DNA of 64,000 nucleotides, taken from NCBI GenBank assembly GCA_031769625.1, contig JAUIMM010000200.1, forward strand, positions 53,032,001-53,096,000, read 5' to 3'. This DNA is from Taudactylus pleione. Taxonomy: Eukaryota; Chordata; Amphibia; Anura; Myobatrachidae. Made by a program: the position numbers and the translations under genes. The notes under the pieces were generated by a model. That model had not been told where the DNA came from. It did not search any database and was given only the letters and a program-made list of their open reading frames with translations. Within the stretch, counting starts at the first letter, position 1. Every line of letters starts with the position of its first letter. Below are positions 32,080-42,350 of the stretch, in pieces.

Positions 32080-32630
32080 CAATTTGGTGATCAATGTGTA
32101 AAACATATTCCCAATCTACTGATTGGTATATAAAGCAACCCTTCATTCCATGGGATATTATTTGAAAATGATTTGTATTTAGTGGGTATCTGATGGTGGC
32201 CATGGAACTGGCTAACATTCATTAACATTTTCCCTATGTGTACATGCTACAATTATAGTGAGAAATTACCTTTTTTCCATTTACACTTTACATAACACCA
32301 GAAACTGTGTACTGTTAAATACTTTATTTAGATTAATATTCAGACATTGTTGCATTAATTTAATGTGCAATATCTAAAATGAAAAGTAAAACAGTGAGGC
32401 ATTTTGTATTGATTACAGCAAAATGTTGAATAAGCTGAAAATAAGATCGCTATCTTTAATTGATACATTTCTCAGTTTAAGAATAAGTCATAGTTGTCTT
32501 TTTGTCTAATTCCAGAGGGTCAGTCCTTAATTACAATAAAGCTTTTAATCTTTTTTGTGCCACAAAGTTGTGTTCTAAATAGGGTGACTATGGTGCCCTG
32601 AATGTAGGAGACCCGAACACTTGACTACTA
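32080..32630. other. No recognised feature
   Basis: AT-rich unique sequence. Confidence 0.4.
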
Positions 32631-32632
32631 AG

Positions 32633-32839
32633 CAGTGGCGGGCTGGGCCGGGGGGCAGGGTGCCATCTGCCCCCCGGGCCGGTACAATTGTCCAGCACTA
32701 GGGGCCGCCGCTGCGCTCAGTCTGAATATATCAGTGACAGCCGGGGAAGTTCCTTTGCCTGCCTCCTGGCTGTCACGGTCAGGCTGCAGCAGTGCAAATA
32801 GAGAAGGGGCCGGCAGACACAGACACGCAGTGGGGAAAC
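32633..32839 (+). mobile_element. hAT-type terminus
   Basis: CAGTGGCGGGCTGGGCCGGG at 32,633 resembles CAGTGGCG hAT ends. It is followed by GC-rich non-coding sequence into which the 32,843 MITE has inserted. The second end was not found. Confidence 0.45.
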
Positions 32840-32842
32840 TAT

Positions 32843-33391
32843 GGGCCTCATTCAGAGGCGGTCGGAGGATGCAAGCGGTCGCTCAGAAACTGGGCGGCCG
32901 CTTGCATCCTGACCGGCCGCCTCTGTTTCGGTCGTTAGGCTGTGGGTTAACACCCACAGCTCTAACGACCGCTAGGGTGATGGTCGCGATGGTCATTGAC
33001 CATCGCGACCATCGGGGCTTATGACGAGACCTTAGGGTAGGGTCTCACTTGTCGTAAGCCCCGGAGAGCTTCTGGCTCTGTCTGAGCCGGAAGCTCTCCA
33101 CTGACATCACTAGTGATGTCAGTGGGGCCTCCCCCAAACGGCAGGCGTTCCCATGGGAACGCCTCCGTTTGGGCTGCCATCCCCCCGGCCCGCCTTCCAA
33201 ACGGGGCGAGCTGTCAATCAACATCGACAGCTCACCCCCTTTGGAAAGAGACCTGCTATGACCGGTGCTGTCGGTCGTAGCGGGTCTCACGCATGCGCAC
33301 GAAGGAGCTGGCTCCCTCGTGCACATGCGCACTAGACAAATCGAGGCGGCCCTGCGGTCGTAGACCGTACGGCCGCCTCTGAATGAAGGCC
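32843..33391 (+). mobile_element. Palindrome-chain MITE family A, copy with TAT duplication
   Basis: Ends GGGCCTCATTCAGAGGCGG and CCGCCTCTGAATGAAGGCC, flanked by TAT (32,840-32,842 and 33,392-33,394). Hairpins in order include GGATGCAAGC arms, CTGTGGGTTAACACCCACAG, CGCGATGGTCATTGACCATC, GAGACCTTAGGGTAGGGTCT, AGAGCTTCTGGCTC arms, CTGACATCACTAGTGATGTC, GGCGTTCCCATGGGAACGCC, a GAGCTGTC arm pair and GCGCACGAAGGAGC arms. A near-identical copy lies at 35,118-35,641 in the same orientation. Confidence 0.9.
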
Positions 33392-33674
33392 TATGTGTGG
33401 TCCGGAAATGCACCGCACTATCTGTCCTGGCCACGGCATTTAATACAAAGTGTGGTCCTGACCTAAAGCTGCCTGGAGGCTGTTCAGCTCTGCCTTCTTC
33501 TTCTTCTGCTCGCATAAGGCCGGGAAGTGCGGCTAGGGGCGGAACTAGGGGATACAATGGAGGGTCTCTCCTCCATTGCTCCAGCCCTCAGAGGTATGTG
33601 CTGCTGACACTGTGCAGGCTATCTGCCGGAAGAAGGGTGGACACGGGCGGATGGTTAGGGGACAGCCTGCTGGG

Positions 33675-33788
33675 CCTGCATTACATTGAGAGATCAGTGC
33701 TTTCAGACAAGACAGCGTGGTGTCGGCAGAGTGGCACTCGCTGCTCCCGCCACAGCCCAGCGACATTGATCTCTCAATGTAATGCAGG
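33675..33788. repeat. 22-bp inverted repeat
   Basis: CCTGCATTACATTGAGAGAT (33,675 on) and ATCTCTCAATGTAATGCAGG (up to 33,788) are perfect inverses with a spacer of about 70 bp. It may be an internal hairpin of the hAT-like element around 32.6-34.9 kb. Confidence 0.8.
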
Positions 33789-33834
33789 CTCAGCAGGTGA
33801 TCTCCCACCGTGTGCTCTGTGTTAGGGGCGGGGG

Positions 33835-34505
33835 ATCTATGTGTGGGGACCTGAGTGAGTAGGGGGATCTGAGAAACATCTTTTTGTGGTGGAGGATCTG
33901 TGGGTGCAGGGCTGTGTGTGTGTGTGATTGGGGGAGCTGTGTGAGTGGGCAGAGAGCTATATGGAGGGATAAGAGTAAGTGGAGAGAGCTGTGTGGTGGG
34001 GGGGTCTGCATACCTCACAACCGTCCCGCTTCCAGTGGGACAGTCCCGTTTTTCTGGGACTGTCCCGCCCGCGGGGCCGCAGTGTCCCGCGGTGGGGGGA
34101 AAGTTGGGGAAAGCACAAACCGCTGCCCTGCATAGCAGAGCAGCGGGTGTGCAGGAGGAGAACAGATGGCGTGCGCATGCGCACGGCATCTGTTCTCTTG
34201 TGTACGGGCTGCCTGGGGGCTGCCCAGCAGCTCGGAGAGTGCTGGGCATGCCCCCAAAGTGACGAAAATGGGGGAAGGCGCGAGGCTCCGCCCCGTTTTC
34301 AATCGACTATGCCCATTTTCCCGGAAGCCACGCTTCCTTTCTGGACGCGCCTTCGGCACGCTCACTGTCCCTCCTCCCTTCATTCAAATGTTGTGAGGTA
34401 TGGGTCTGTGTGTGGGGAAGGGAGCTATAAGAGGATGGGATCTGTGTGAGGTGGGGAAAGATCTGAGTGATAGGCGAGACCTGGGGGGGAGCTGTGTGAG
34501 GAGTA
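33835..34505. repeat. G-rich low-complexity array, interrupted by a MITE
   Basis: Degenerate GGGATCTGTGTG and GAGCTGTGTGAG units on both sides of the MITE at 34,009-34,402. Confidence 0.65.
34009..34402. mobile_element. MITE with CATACCTCACAA ends
   Basis: Ends CATACCTCACAACCGTCCCG and TTGTGAGGTATG, flanked by GGGTCTG on both sides (7-8-bp duplication, hAT-like). The inner hairpin is GGGACAGTCCCG with CGGGACTGTCCC-type arms. It is GC-rich and non-coding. Confidence 0.78.
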
Positions 34506-34509
34506 TATG

Positions 34510-35110
34510 TAATGTTTGTATTTATACAATGTATATACCGTACATTAATATGGGGTCCAAAAGCAGCATTTTTATTAATTATCGGTTCCTAGTCCCGATA
34601 ATTAGAATTTCTTGTCATCAATATTGCACTTGTGTATATATTAATTAAGTGTGCTGCATTGCTGCGTCCCTTCCCTACCCCTGAGTGTTTATCCAGTAAC
34701 ACCAGTGGGAGGGTGGGGGCGGGGTTTTCTGGTGATGGTGCGTTCAGGCATTACCTATCCCAAGCTGCTAAATGCTTCACAATATGCTGAAAGACAAGCC
34801 GGGGCCACTGGCTTGTGTTTGCCCCCTAGGCTGAAAGTTGCCAGCCAGCCCCTGCTACTAAGTGATGGATAATGGAGACTACTGTGGTTTTATGGTATGT
34901 AGTAGAAGTGCACTACATTGGTTGTTCCTAGCACCTGACCAATTAAATGCCACCATCCTTGGCTTTTGGGCTTTCTGATGGACAGACCTGATTGTGGGGA
35001 AATTATATTCATTGCTGCTGTGGACTGTGAGGGTGATGAACATAAAGATGCATCAGATCCACAAAAAATAGATTTCAGAGCAAGCTAATCAAAATAGTTG
35101 GAAGAGATGG
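34510..35110. other. No recognised feature
   Basis: No gene or repeat was recognised. Confidence 0.4.
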
Positions 35111-35117
35111 AAACTAT

Positions 35118-35641
35118 GGGCCTCATTCAGAGGCGGTCGGAGGATGCAAGCTGTCGCTCAGAAACTGGGCGGCCGCTTGCATCCTGACCGGCCGCCTCTG
35201 TTTTGGTCGTTAGGCTGTGGGTTAACACCCACAGCTCTAACGACCGCTAGGGTGATGGTCGCGATGGTCATTGACCATCGCGACCATCGGGGCTTATGAC
35301 GAGACCCTAGGGTAGGGTCTCACTTGTTGTAAGCCCCGGAGAGCTTCTGGCTCTGTCAGAGCCGGAAGCTCTCCACTGACATCACTAGTGATGTCAGTGG
35401 GGCCTCCCCCAAACGGCAGGCGTTCCCATGGGAACGCCTCCGTTTGGGCTGCCACCCCCCCCGGCCCGCCTTCCAAACGGGGCGAGCTGTCAATCAACAT
35501 CGACAGCTCGCCCCCTTTGGAAAGAGACCCGCTACGACCAGCGCTGTCGGTCGTAGCAGGTCTCACGAATGCGCACGAAGGAGCCGGCTCCCTCGTGCGC
35601 ATACGCACTAGACAAACATCGAGGGCCTCTGAATACAGCCC
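35118..35641 (+). mobile_element. Palindrome-chain MITE family A, second close copy
   Basis: Same hairpin series and orientation as 32,843-33,391, differing by scattered substitutions and a deletion near the right end. Flanked by TAT (35,115-35,117 and 35,642-35,644). Confidence 0.9.
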
Positions 35642-35649
35642 TATATGTT

Positions 35650-37170
35650 AAGGCATGCCTGAATTGCCAGGATACCACAGGGCTTTCCCACTTGAAAGGT
35701 TACATAGTTTAAAATATTGTGTAAGACTTGATTTTACATATATAATAAAGCAGGCCTCAATGTCAAAGTAATTTCAAGAATATAAAAGTAGAGTGAGATA
35801 AGCAGTATTTTAGATGATAAATTGGAATGAAGAAATAAAAATAAAAATTGTGTGGTGTCAGTATAATAAAATTAAATGTTTCATACAGTAAATGCACCAT
35901 TCGCCTGACCTACCCAGAACTTTCATGGTTGTAACAGTCCTATGCTGCACTCCTTACTTGTCGACTCGTGCAGGCTAAGCAGTTGTTGGTACCCCTCCCC
36001 TATGAACTTCCCATGCATGATTAGACTTGATTTGCATTTTTAAGTTTAAAGAAAAAAGAAATAACCTACATGAAAATAAATATAAACTATTGTTCATTTC
36101 AAACTGTTCCAAAAATTGGTTTTATTGTGGTGGGGGGAAAAGGTGTATTATACTTAATATCATTTTACGTAAACGTAAAAAAAACAACACATAATTAAAC
36201 TTAATTAATTTTGATATTACTTTTTTTGTGTTAAAGTCATCTATTCAATTTACCATCCATCGCATATTGTATTTGTAACACTAACACTAACATTTAAGAA
36301 AAGCTAACTTAAAGAAAAGTTTCAACATGTTTTTTTATGTCCTTTGATTTGTCAAATCATGTAACACAAGTTATAAGACATGCACAGTAAGTAACATTAA
36401 GGACTGATTGAAAATAATAACCAATGAGACATAATGAAAATGAAATCAAAACTGGAAAACAAACAGAAAAGAGCAATGTAATAGCTAATGACATGGAATA
36501 TCATGGAAGTAAAATATTGGACACCAGTTTCCAAAAGTAAGGGAGCCACCCCATGTCTAAAAAGATAACAAAATAAACATTCACAAAGAAATTAGAAGGT
36601 TGTCTACATATACATGAGTTTTGTACAAAAGAGTATTTTTACAATAAGTCCATATTGGGGGTGAGAAAGTATTTATACAGCTCTTCCAAGTTTCAAAAAG
36701 AATTTGTGTTGGATTCTTTCTGTAGGGCAGCCTCTACCCAGTCCATATGGGCTGCTATTGATATTACAAATGTCAGGTTATGAACTTCTTTGTGTGTGAT
36801 AACATTTACATTTTCCCCTAAATATAATTAAACCCTATATTATATTATTTTTAAAATAACCGCACCCATAAAAATATATATAAAAATGGTCTTAAAAATG
36901 ACTGCAAAAAATATATAAAATGAAAAAAAGCTAACAAATTATAAATCACTTACTAAGTAGTAAACAATTGTTTAAACATATTTTTGTACTTAAAATGGCT
37001 TGATAACAGTTCCATTAAAAGCACTAGAACATCACTTTTTTATAATGAGGACAATTTTAATAAAATAACTCCAAAAAAACTGGCTATATAAATATATATA
37101 ATGCACAAGTGAAATTTAATATATGTGTAAACTCCTGTAAATAATATCTGAATACACAGTGAGTTCTAAT
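35650..37170. other. AT-rich region without recognised gene
   Basis: Long AT-rich stretch with poly-A and poly-T runs. No coding or repeat structure could be supported. Confidence 0.45.
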
Positions 37171-37496
37171 CTCTTATCAATTAAAGTGTTCAATTATTTG
37201 GAATATAAGAAGCTGAACTTCTGTAATCTCTATACAAGCACTTGGTAGCAGTTTTGTTTCTATATATACACTCACAGAACTCCTTGCCAACTCAACTCGT
37301 CGTAGCATCTGCTCTTCAGTGAGATTTCTGGGTACCCACCTGGCACACACATGATGCATTTTTAGTTCCTTTGTCACAATATACTGAACCCCTTCGAATG
37401 AGATGCCAAGTGAAGCCGAAAGTTTACGTAAATTTACTGCAGCACGGCTAAATTATTTTCCACTGTATGCTTGCCATAACATTCAAAATTCAATCA
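37170..37496 (-). pseudogene. Mariner transposase, part downstream of LTR insertion
   Basis: Minus-strand translation includes LRKLSASLGISFEGVQYIVT and the following HVCARWVPRNLTEEQMLRRV. This is the second helix-turn-helix and linker (WVPR-LT-EQ) of mariner transposases, with stops upstream. The reading frame continues across the LTR element: CVIEF at 37,496 follows HQRC at 42,346 once the insertion and one ACACA copy are removed. The catalytic domain is missing to the left. Confidence 0.82.
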
Positions 37497-37500
37497 CACA
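37496..37500. repeat. LTR element target duplication, left copy
   Basis: ACACA, matching 42,346-42,350. Five base pairs is typical of LTR retrotransposon integration. Confidence 0.85.
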
Positions 37501-38750
37501 TGTCACGACCCTGTCTAGTTGTCACCTTTTTGCCTTGGGACTTACCCCTGTCAGCTTCCCCATGGATCTGTGTGTGTAATTTGCCTGGAGGATTTGCTCT
37601 GATTATTGCACCTGGCCTCTCCTCTGTCTGTGAGCACTGCTAGCCCTGATTGGAATCACAGGTGTGGTTCTGATTCTCAGAGCTGCAGAGATGAATACTC
37701 CCTCTGCATGTTGTGCCTTCCACCACTCAGAATGCTACTACCAGACCACCTGTCCATATCCACCAATTGCTGCCAGACCCATGGTATATATATCCTCTCC
37801 TGATAGCATTCTGGGCCTGAACATCTCGTCTTCCCGTGGTGTATGGTTCATGCATTCAAGTCTGTCCCTGTAACCTGCTACAGCAATCCCTGGCGCTATC
37901 CAGAAAACCTGTTTCAGCTGTACCTGGCAATCCAGTAAGCCTGCTGACAGCAACCTCTGGTGCATCCCGAAAACCTGCTACAGTAATACCTGGCATCCAG
38001 ACGTCCTGTTACAGCAATACCTGGCCTGTGCTCTGCTGCTAGTCCTACTCCTGGTTGGTCCCTGGCACTCTGTAAACCTGCATCGTGTTACCCTGCCTTG
38101 CTTCCTGCTGTGGATCAACTCCTGCCCCTGTTACCTACGTATTCCCTCCCTGAGCCTGCAAATTCCCAAACCTACCCATTCCTTCCTGAAACCTGTTATT
38201 TCCAATTATCCTGTCCACCCTGCAAATTCCCAAACCTACCCAATCCTTCCTGAAACCTGTTATTTCCAATTATCCTGTCCAACCTGCACCTGAGTTCTAG
38301 CCTTTGTCATAGTAATTCCAGATTACCCTGTTTAGCCCTCGTCTCAGCATTACCTGACTTCCCTTCAGCCATTGTCACATTCCAGTCCTGAGTCAAGTTC
38401 CAAGCTCATCAGTTCAGTCCACGTTGTTCCAGTCCAGAGTCAAGTTCCAAGCTCATCAGTTCAGTCCACGTTGTTCCAGTCCAGAGGCAAGTTCCAAGCT
38501 CATCAGTTCAGTCCACGTTGTTCCAGTCCAGAGTCAAGTTCTTAGTTCATCAGTTCAATTCAACAAGTCTTCCTGCCGGTCCCAGTCCGGTCCCTCCAGT
38601 TCCTGTCATTTACCATCAAAGGCAGTTTTCACTGCTACCCAAGTCTTGTAAATAGAGCTATTTACATTATCTGTGATTCCAGTCATGCCGGCCTCCGTTG
38701 AAACCCGATCACCACCTGAGACAGGTAACTCGCAGACACCAATTGTGACA
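37501..38750 (+). repeat. 5' LTR, 1,250 bp
   Basis: TG...CA ends. Contains a TATA-like run (37,785-37,792), two 66-bp units with AATTCCCAAACCTACCCA (38,155-38,285) and three or more ~47-bp units with CCAAGCTCATCAGTTCAGTC (38,390-38,560). A gag-like frame starts inside its last 80 bp. Confidence 0.93.
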
Positions 38751-39065
38751 GAATGTTCAGGCCCAACGATGGTGGCGGATCAAGCACCTATTAAGGGACT
38801 AGATGCTTTCCGTAACCTGGTCACCCGCTTGGATTCACAGGAGGCCGTACAGCATCAAGTGCTACAGCTTTTGCAAATCCTGAATAACCGGCTAGATGTT
38901 ACCCAAACCTTACCTGAACCCCTAACTACCTTCCATCGACTGCTGGAACAGCTTCAGGCTCTACTCAGCAAAATTTTTCAGATCATTCCTGAATTTCTTA
39001 GAGCTGCCTCTGTCTCGACTAAAACCTCTGCCTTGGAATCTCTAAGAAACAAGGATTCTTCTTAA
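38673..39065 (+). CDS. Gag-like N-terminal frame spanning the LTR edge
   Basis: 130 codons. A likely start is the Met at 38,685 (MPASVETRSPPETGNSQTPI), inside the LTR; the frame then crosses the LTR end at 38,750 into KGLDAFRNLVTRLDSQEAVQ and HQVLQLLQILNNRL. The Leu/Gln-rich part suggests a coiled coil, as in the N-terminal region of Ty3/Gypsy Gag proteins. It ends at a stop at 39,063. The next frame (39,111) opens 46 bp later in the same frame, so a full Gag may have been cut by one stop. Confidence 0.6.
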   Translation: MIPVMPASVETRSPPETGNSQTPIVTECSGPTMVADQAPIKGLDAFRNLVTRLDSQEAVQHQVLQLLQILNNRLDVTQTLPEPLTTFHRLLEQLQALLSKIFQIIPEFLRAASVSTKTSALESLRNKDSS

Positions 39066-39110
39066 CCAAGTAATGTCAGACATCATAGTTACCCACGCCC
39101 CAAGCTCTCT

Positions 39111-40916
39111 GTGGCTGAACGCCAGCGGCGCATAGATTTACAGCTCTGCCTCTATTGTGGGAGTTCTGACCACTTCATTAAAGACTGTTTCCTTTGCAAC
39201 TCCAGCAGTGGTTCCAAGTGTCAACGTCTCAGTGCCCGTTCCGGCTCCAGCCGGGATCCTGCCCGTTCCGGCTCCAGCCCGGATCCTGCCCGTTCCGGCT
39301 CCAGCCCGGATCCTGCCCGTCCCAGCAGGGGACTCCAGTCAGCAGCTCCAGGAGGGGCTTCAAGTCTCGTACCCCAGGAGGGGGTCTCAAGTCTCGTACC
39401 CCAGGAAGGGGTTTCAAATCTCGCATCCCGTTCCGGTCCCAGCCCGGATTCTGCCCGTTCCGGCCCCAGCCCGGATTTTGCCCATTCCGGTTCCAGCCCG
39501 GATTCTGCCTGTCCCAGCAGGGGACTCCAGTCAGCAGCCCCAGGAGGGGCTTCAAGTCTCGTACCCCAGGAGGGGGTCTCAAGTCTCGTACCCCAGGAAG
39601 GGGTTTCAAATCTCTCATCCCGTTCCGGCCCCAGCCCGGATTCTGCCCGTTCCGGCCCCAGCCCGGATTCTGCCCGTTCCGGCCCCAGCCCAGATTCTGC
39701 TTGTCCCAGTAGGGGACTCCAGTCAGCAGCCCCAGGAGGGGTCTCAAGTCTCGCACCCCAGGAGGGGGTTTCAAGTCTCACACCCCAGGAGGGGGTTTCA
39801 AGTCTCGCACCCCAGGAGCGGGTTTCAAGTCTCACGCCCCAGGAAGGGGTTTCAAGTCTCACACCCCAGGAAGGGGTTTCAAGTCTCGCGCCCCAGGAGG
39901 GGGTCTCAAGTCTCGCGCCCCAGGAGGGGGTCTCAAGTCTCGCGCCCCAGGAGGGGGTCTCAAGTCTCGCGCCTCAGGAGGGGGTCTCAAGTCTCGCGCC
40001 TCAGGAGGGGGTCTCAAGTTCCTGTTATCAGGGAGAAGGGTCTTGTGCTACAAAATCTGATTATGGTTCCTGTTCACCGTCTCCTGCATATATTGTTCCA
40101 GAAGATGACAATCTCTGTAGTCTGTTCTCAGCTTTGATTGTCGATGCTACTGTCTCTAGCTCCCCAGGACTCCTTCCAGTTCCATCAATTGGTCCGAATT
40201 CCGAACATCGGTCAGCTTCAGTTATTTCGACTCCTCATCAATCGGAGCATCCTCAAATTTCCTCCTGCCAGGCACCTGAAAGTGCTCCACAATCCTTGAA
40301 CACACAGGATTCGTCAGATACTTCACCATGCATTTATTTTGATGGGGACTTATCTCAATACTATGCTTTATTGAAACAATTCTTCGGTATGATGAATTCT
40401 TCTCTGCCATGTGGAGTCAAGTCTACTAATATTGTAGAGTTTGTTATCTCATCTTTTCAAGGTAAAGCTTGGGACTGGGTTGCCCCTATTTACAACTCCA
40501 AAGATCCAATGCTTCAAAATATAAAGACTTTCAGTGAAGCTGTTGTCAAAGAATTTGGTCCTTACCCTGTAAACCAAAATTCTAGCGAAGTTCTCAGTTC
40601 CAAAATGTTGTCCAAGCTCTCTGTTTGTGCTACCAAGAATTCGTCCTCCACTCCTCTGAAATCCGAACAAGGTCAAGTTTTCAAGGGCCAGCGTGCCGAA
40701 TTCCAGGCATCCCAAGAGAGCAGCACTTTTGAATCTGTAACCCAGAACATGACTTGTGCACACACCTCCTTGTCCCCTTTCTGCTACTGTTCCTCCCAAA
40801 ATTCTGATCCTGTCCTTCCCAGCCACATATTTCTACAGGAGCTACCAAAGATTCCTGGTCCGTTGGTTGGCACAAAACGTTCTCGCAGCAAAAAGAAGAA
40901 TCGGCGAAGGTCTTGA
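39111..40916 (+). CDS. Gag-like frame with zinc knuckle, repeats and capsid-like segment
   Basis: 601 codons without stop. Residues 13-26 hold a CCHC zinc knuckle (CLYCGSSDHFIKDC). Then come 9-residue repeats: SGSSPDPAR-type units (about 44-75, 106-130 and 176-200) and GVSSLAPQE-type units (about 86-100 and 210-305). The segment at about 405-490 has YFDGDLSQYYALLKQFFGMM, VEFVISSFQGKAWDWVAPIY and VKEFGPYP, matching the retrotransposon Gag capsid-type domain. The tail is basic (RSRSKKKNRRRS). In ordinary Gag the capsid segment precedes the zinc knuckle, so the order is reversed here. Whether the protein is made is unknown. Confidence 0.75.
   Translation: MAERQRRIDLQLCLYCGSSDHFIKDCFLCNSSSGSKCQRLSARSGSSRDPARSGSSPDPARSGSSPDPARPSRGLQSAAPGGASSLVPQEGVSSLVPQEGVSNLASRSGPSPDSARSGPSPDFAHSGSSPDSACPSRGLQSAAPGGASSLVPQEGVSSLVPQEGVSNLSSRSGPSPDSARSGPSPDSARSGPSPDSACPSRGLQSAAPGGVSSLAPQEGVSSLTPQEGVSSLAPQERVSSLTPQEGVSSLTPQEGVSSLAPQEGVSSLAPQEGVSSLAPQEGVSSLAPQEGVSSLAPQEGVSSSCYQGEGSCATKSDYGSCSPSPAYIVPEDDNLCSLFSALIVDATVSSSPGLLPVPSIGPNSEHRSASVISTPHQSEHPQISSCQAPESAPQSLNTQDSSDTSPCIYFDGDLSQYYALLKQFFGMMNSSLPCGVKSTNIVEFVISSFQGKAWDWVAPIYNSKDPMLQNIKTFSEAVVKEFGPYPVNQNSSEVLSSKMLSKLSVCATKNSSSTPLKSEQGQVFKGQRAEFQASQESSTFESVTQNMTCAHTSLSPFCYCSSQNSDPVLPSHIFLQELPKIPGPLVGTKRSRSKKKNRRRS
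39225..40020. repeat. In-frame 27-bp tandem repeats of the gag frame
   Basis: Two interleaved unit types: GTTCCGGCCCCAGCCCGGAT (with TCTGCCC) and CAGGAGGGGGTCTCAAGTCT (with CGCGCCC). The period keeps the frame, and as a result both other plus frames and two minus frames are also open. Confidence 0.92.
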
Positions 40917-41011
40917 ACTATCTCCTTTGTAGACTTTCCACTCCAAGTGACCCTAGAAATTGAGAATTGGGAAGATGTCTGAAAGTTTTTGTTTTGGTGT
41001 CCGGAGTCCAC

Positions 41012-41029
41012 CCATAAAGAGGGGGGTAC
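41012..41029 (+). other. Polypurine tract of the LTR element
   Basis: CATAAAGAGGGGGGTAC lies directly before the 3' LTR and is the expected plus-strand primer. Confidence 0.75.
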
Positions 41030-42345
41030 TGTCACGACCCTGTCTAGTTGTCACCTTTTTGCCTTGGGACTTACCCCTGTCAGCTTCCCCATGGATCTGT
41101 GTGTGTAATTTGCCTGGAGGATTTGCTCTGATTATTGCACCTGGCCTCTCCTCTGTCTGTGAGCACTGCTAGCCCTGATTGGAATCACAGGTGTGGTTCT
41201 GATTCTCAGAGCTGCAGAGATGAATACTCCCTCTGCATGTTGTGCCTTCCACCACTCAGAATGCTACTACCAGACCACCTATCCGTATCCACCAATTGCT
41301 GCCAGACCCATGGTATATATATCCTCTCCTGATAGCATTCTGGGCCTGAACATCTCGTCTTCCCGTGGTGTATGGTTCATGCATTCAAGTCTGTCCCTGT
41401 AACCTGCTACAGCAATCCCTGGCGCTATCCAGAAAACCTGTTTCAGCTGTACCTGGCAATCCAGTAAATCTGCTGGCAGCAACCCCCGGTGCTTCCAGAA
41501 AACCTGTTACAGCCAAGCCTGGCAATCCAGTAAGCCTGCTGACAGCAACCTCTGGTGCATCCCGAAAACCTGCTACAGTAATACCTGGCATCCAGACGTC
41601 CTGTTACAGCAATACCTGGCCTGTGCTCTGCTGCTAGTCCTACTCCTGGTTGGTCCCTGGCACTCTGTAAACCTGCATCGTGTTACCCTGCCTTGCTTCC
41701 TGCTGTGGATCAACTCCTGCCCCTGTTACCTACGTATTCCCTCCCTGAGCCTGCAAATTCCCAAACCTACCCATTCCTTCCTGAAACCTGTTATTTCCAA
41801 TTATCCTGTCCACCCTGCAAATTCCCAAACCTACCCAATCCTTCCTGAAACCTGTTATTTCCAATTATCCTGTCCAACCTGCACCTGAGTTCTAGCCTTT
41901 GTCATAGTAATTCCAGATTACCCTGTTTAGCCCTCGTCTCAGCATTACCTGACTTCCCTTCAGCCATTGTCACATTCCAGTCCTGAGTCAAGTTCCAAGC
42001 TCATCAGTTCAGTCCACGTTGTTCCAGTCCAGAGTCAAGTTCCAAGCTCATCAGTTCAGTCCACGTTGTTCCAGTCCAGAGGCAAGTTCCAAGCTCATCA
42101 GTTCAGTCCACGTTGTTCCAGTCCAGAGTCAAGTTCTTAGTTCATCAGTTCAATTCAACAAGTCTTCCTGCCGGTCCCAGTCCGGTCCCTCCAGTTCCTG
42201 TCATTTATCATCAAAGGCAGTTTTCACTGCTACCCAAGTCTTGTAAATAGAGCTATTTACATTATCTGTGATTCCAGTCATGCCGGCCTCCGTTGAAACC
42301 CGATCACCACCTGAGACAGGTAACTCGCAGACACCAATTGTGACA
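41030..42345 (+). repeat. 3' LTR, 1,316 bp
   Basis: Same as the 5' LTR apart from few substitutions (for example at 41,281 and 41,285) and one additional 66-bp unit near 41,465-41,530 (CAGCAACCCCCGGTGCTTCC). Confidence 0.93.
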
Positions 42346-42350
42346 ACACA
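42346..42350. repeat. LTR element target duplication, right copy
   Basis: ACACA, equal to 37,496-37,500. Confidence 0.85.

Larger units (their letters stand above)
37501..42345 (+). mobile_element. Young gag-only LTR retrotransposon (Ty3/Gypsy-like)
   Basis: Two long terminal repeats (37,501-38,750 and 41,030-42,345) begin TGTCACGACC and end CAATTGTGACA, flanked by the ACACA duplication. The 2.3-kb interior holds only gag-like sequence. Protease, RT, RNase H and integrase are all absent, so the element depends on another for movement. A purine-rich tract (AAAGAGGGGGGTAC) precedes the 3' LTR. No tRNA-complementary site starting TGG follows the 5' LTR, so the primer is unclear. LTRs differ by a few substitutions and one 66-bp unit, which indicates recent insertion. 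Confidence 0.9.

Noticed and set aside
33545..34249. 234-codon minus frame, GC-rich
   Set aside because: It runs through a hAT-like region, a G-rich array and a MITE; composition explains its openness and no domain is visible.
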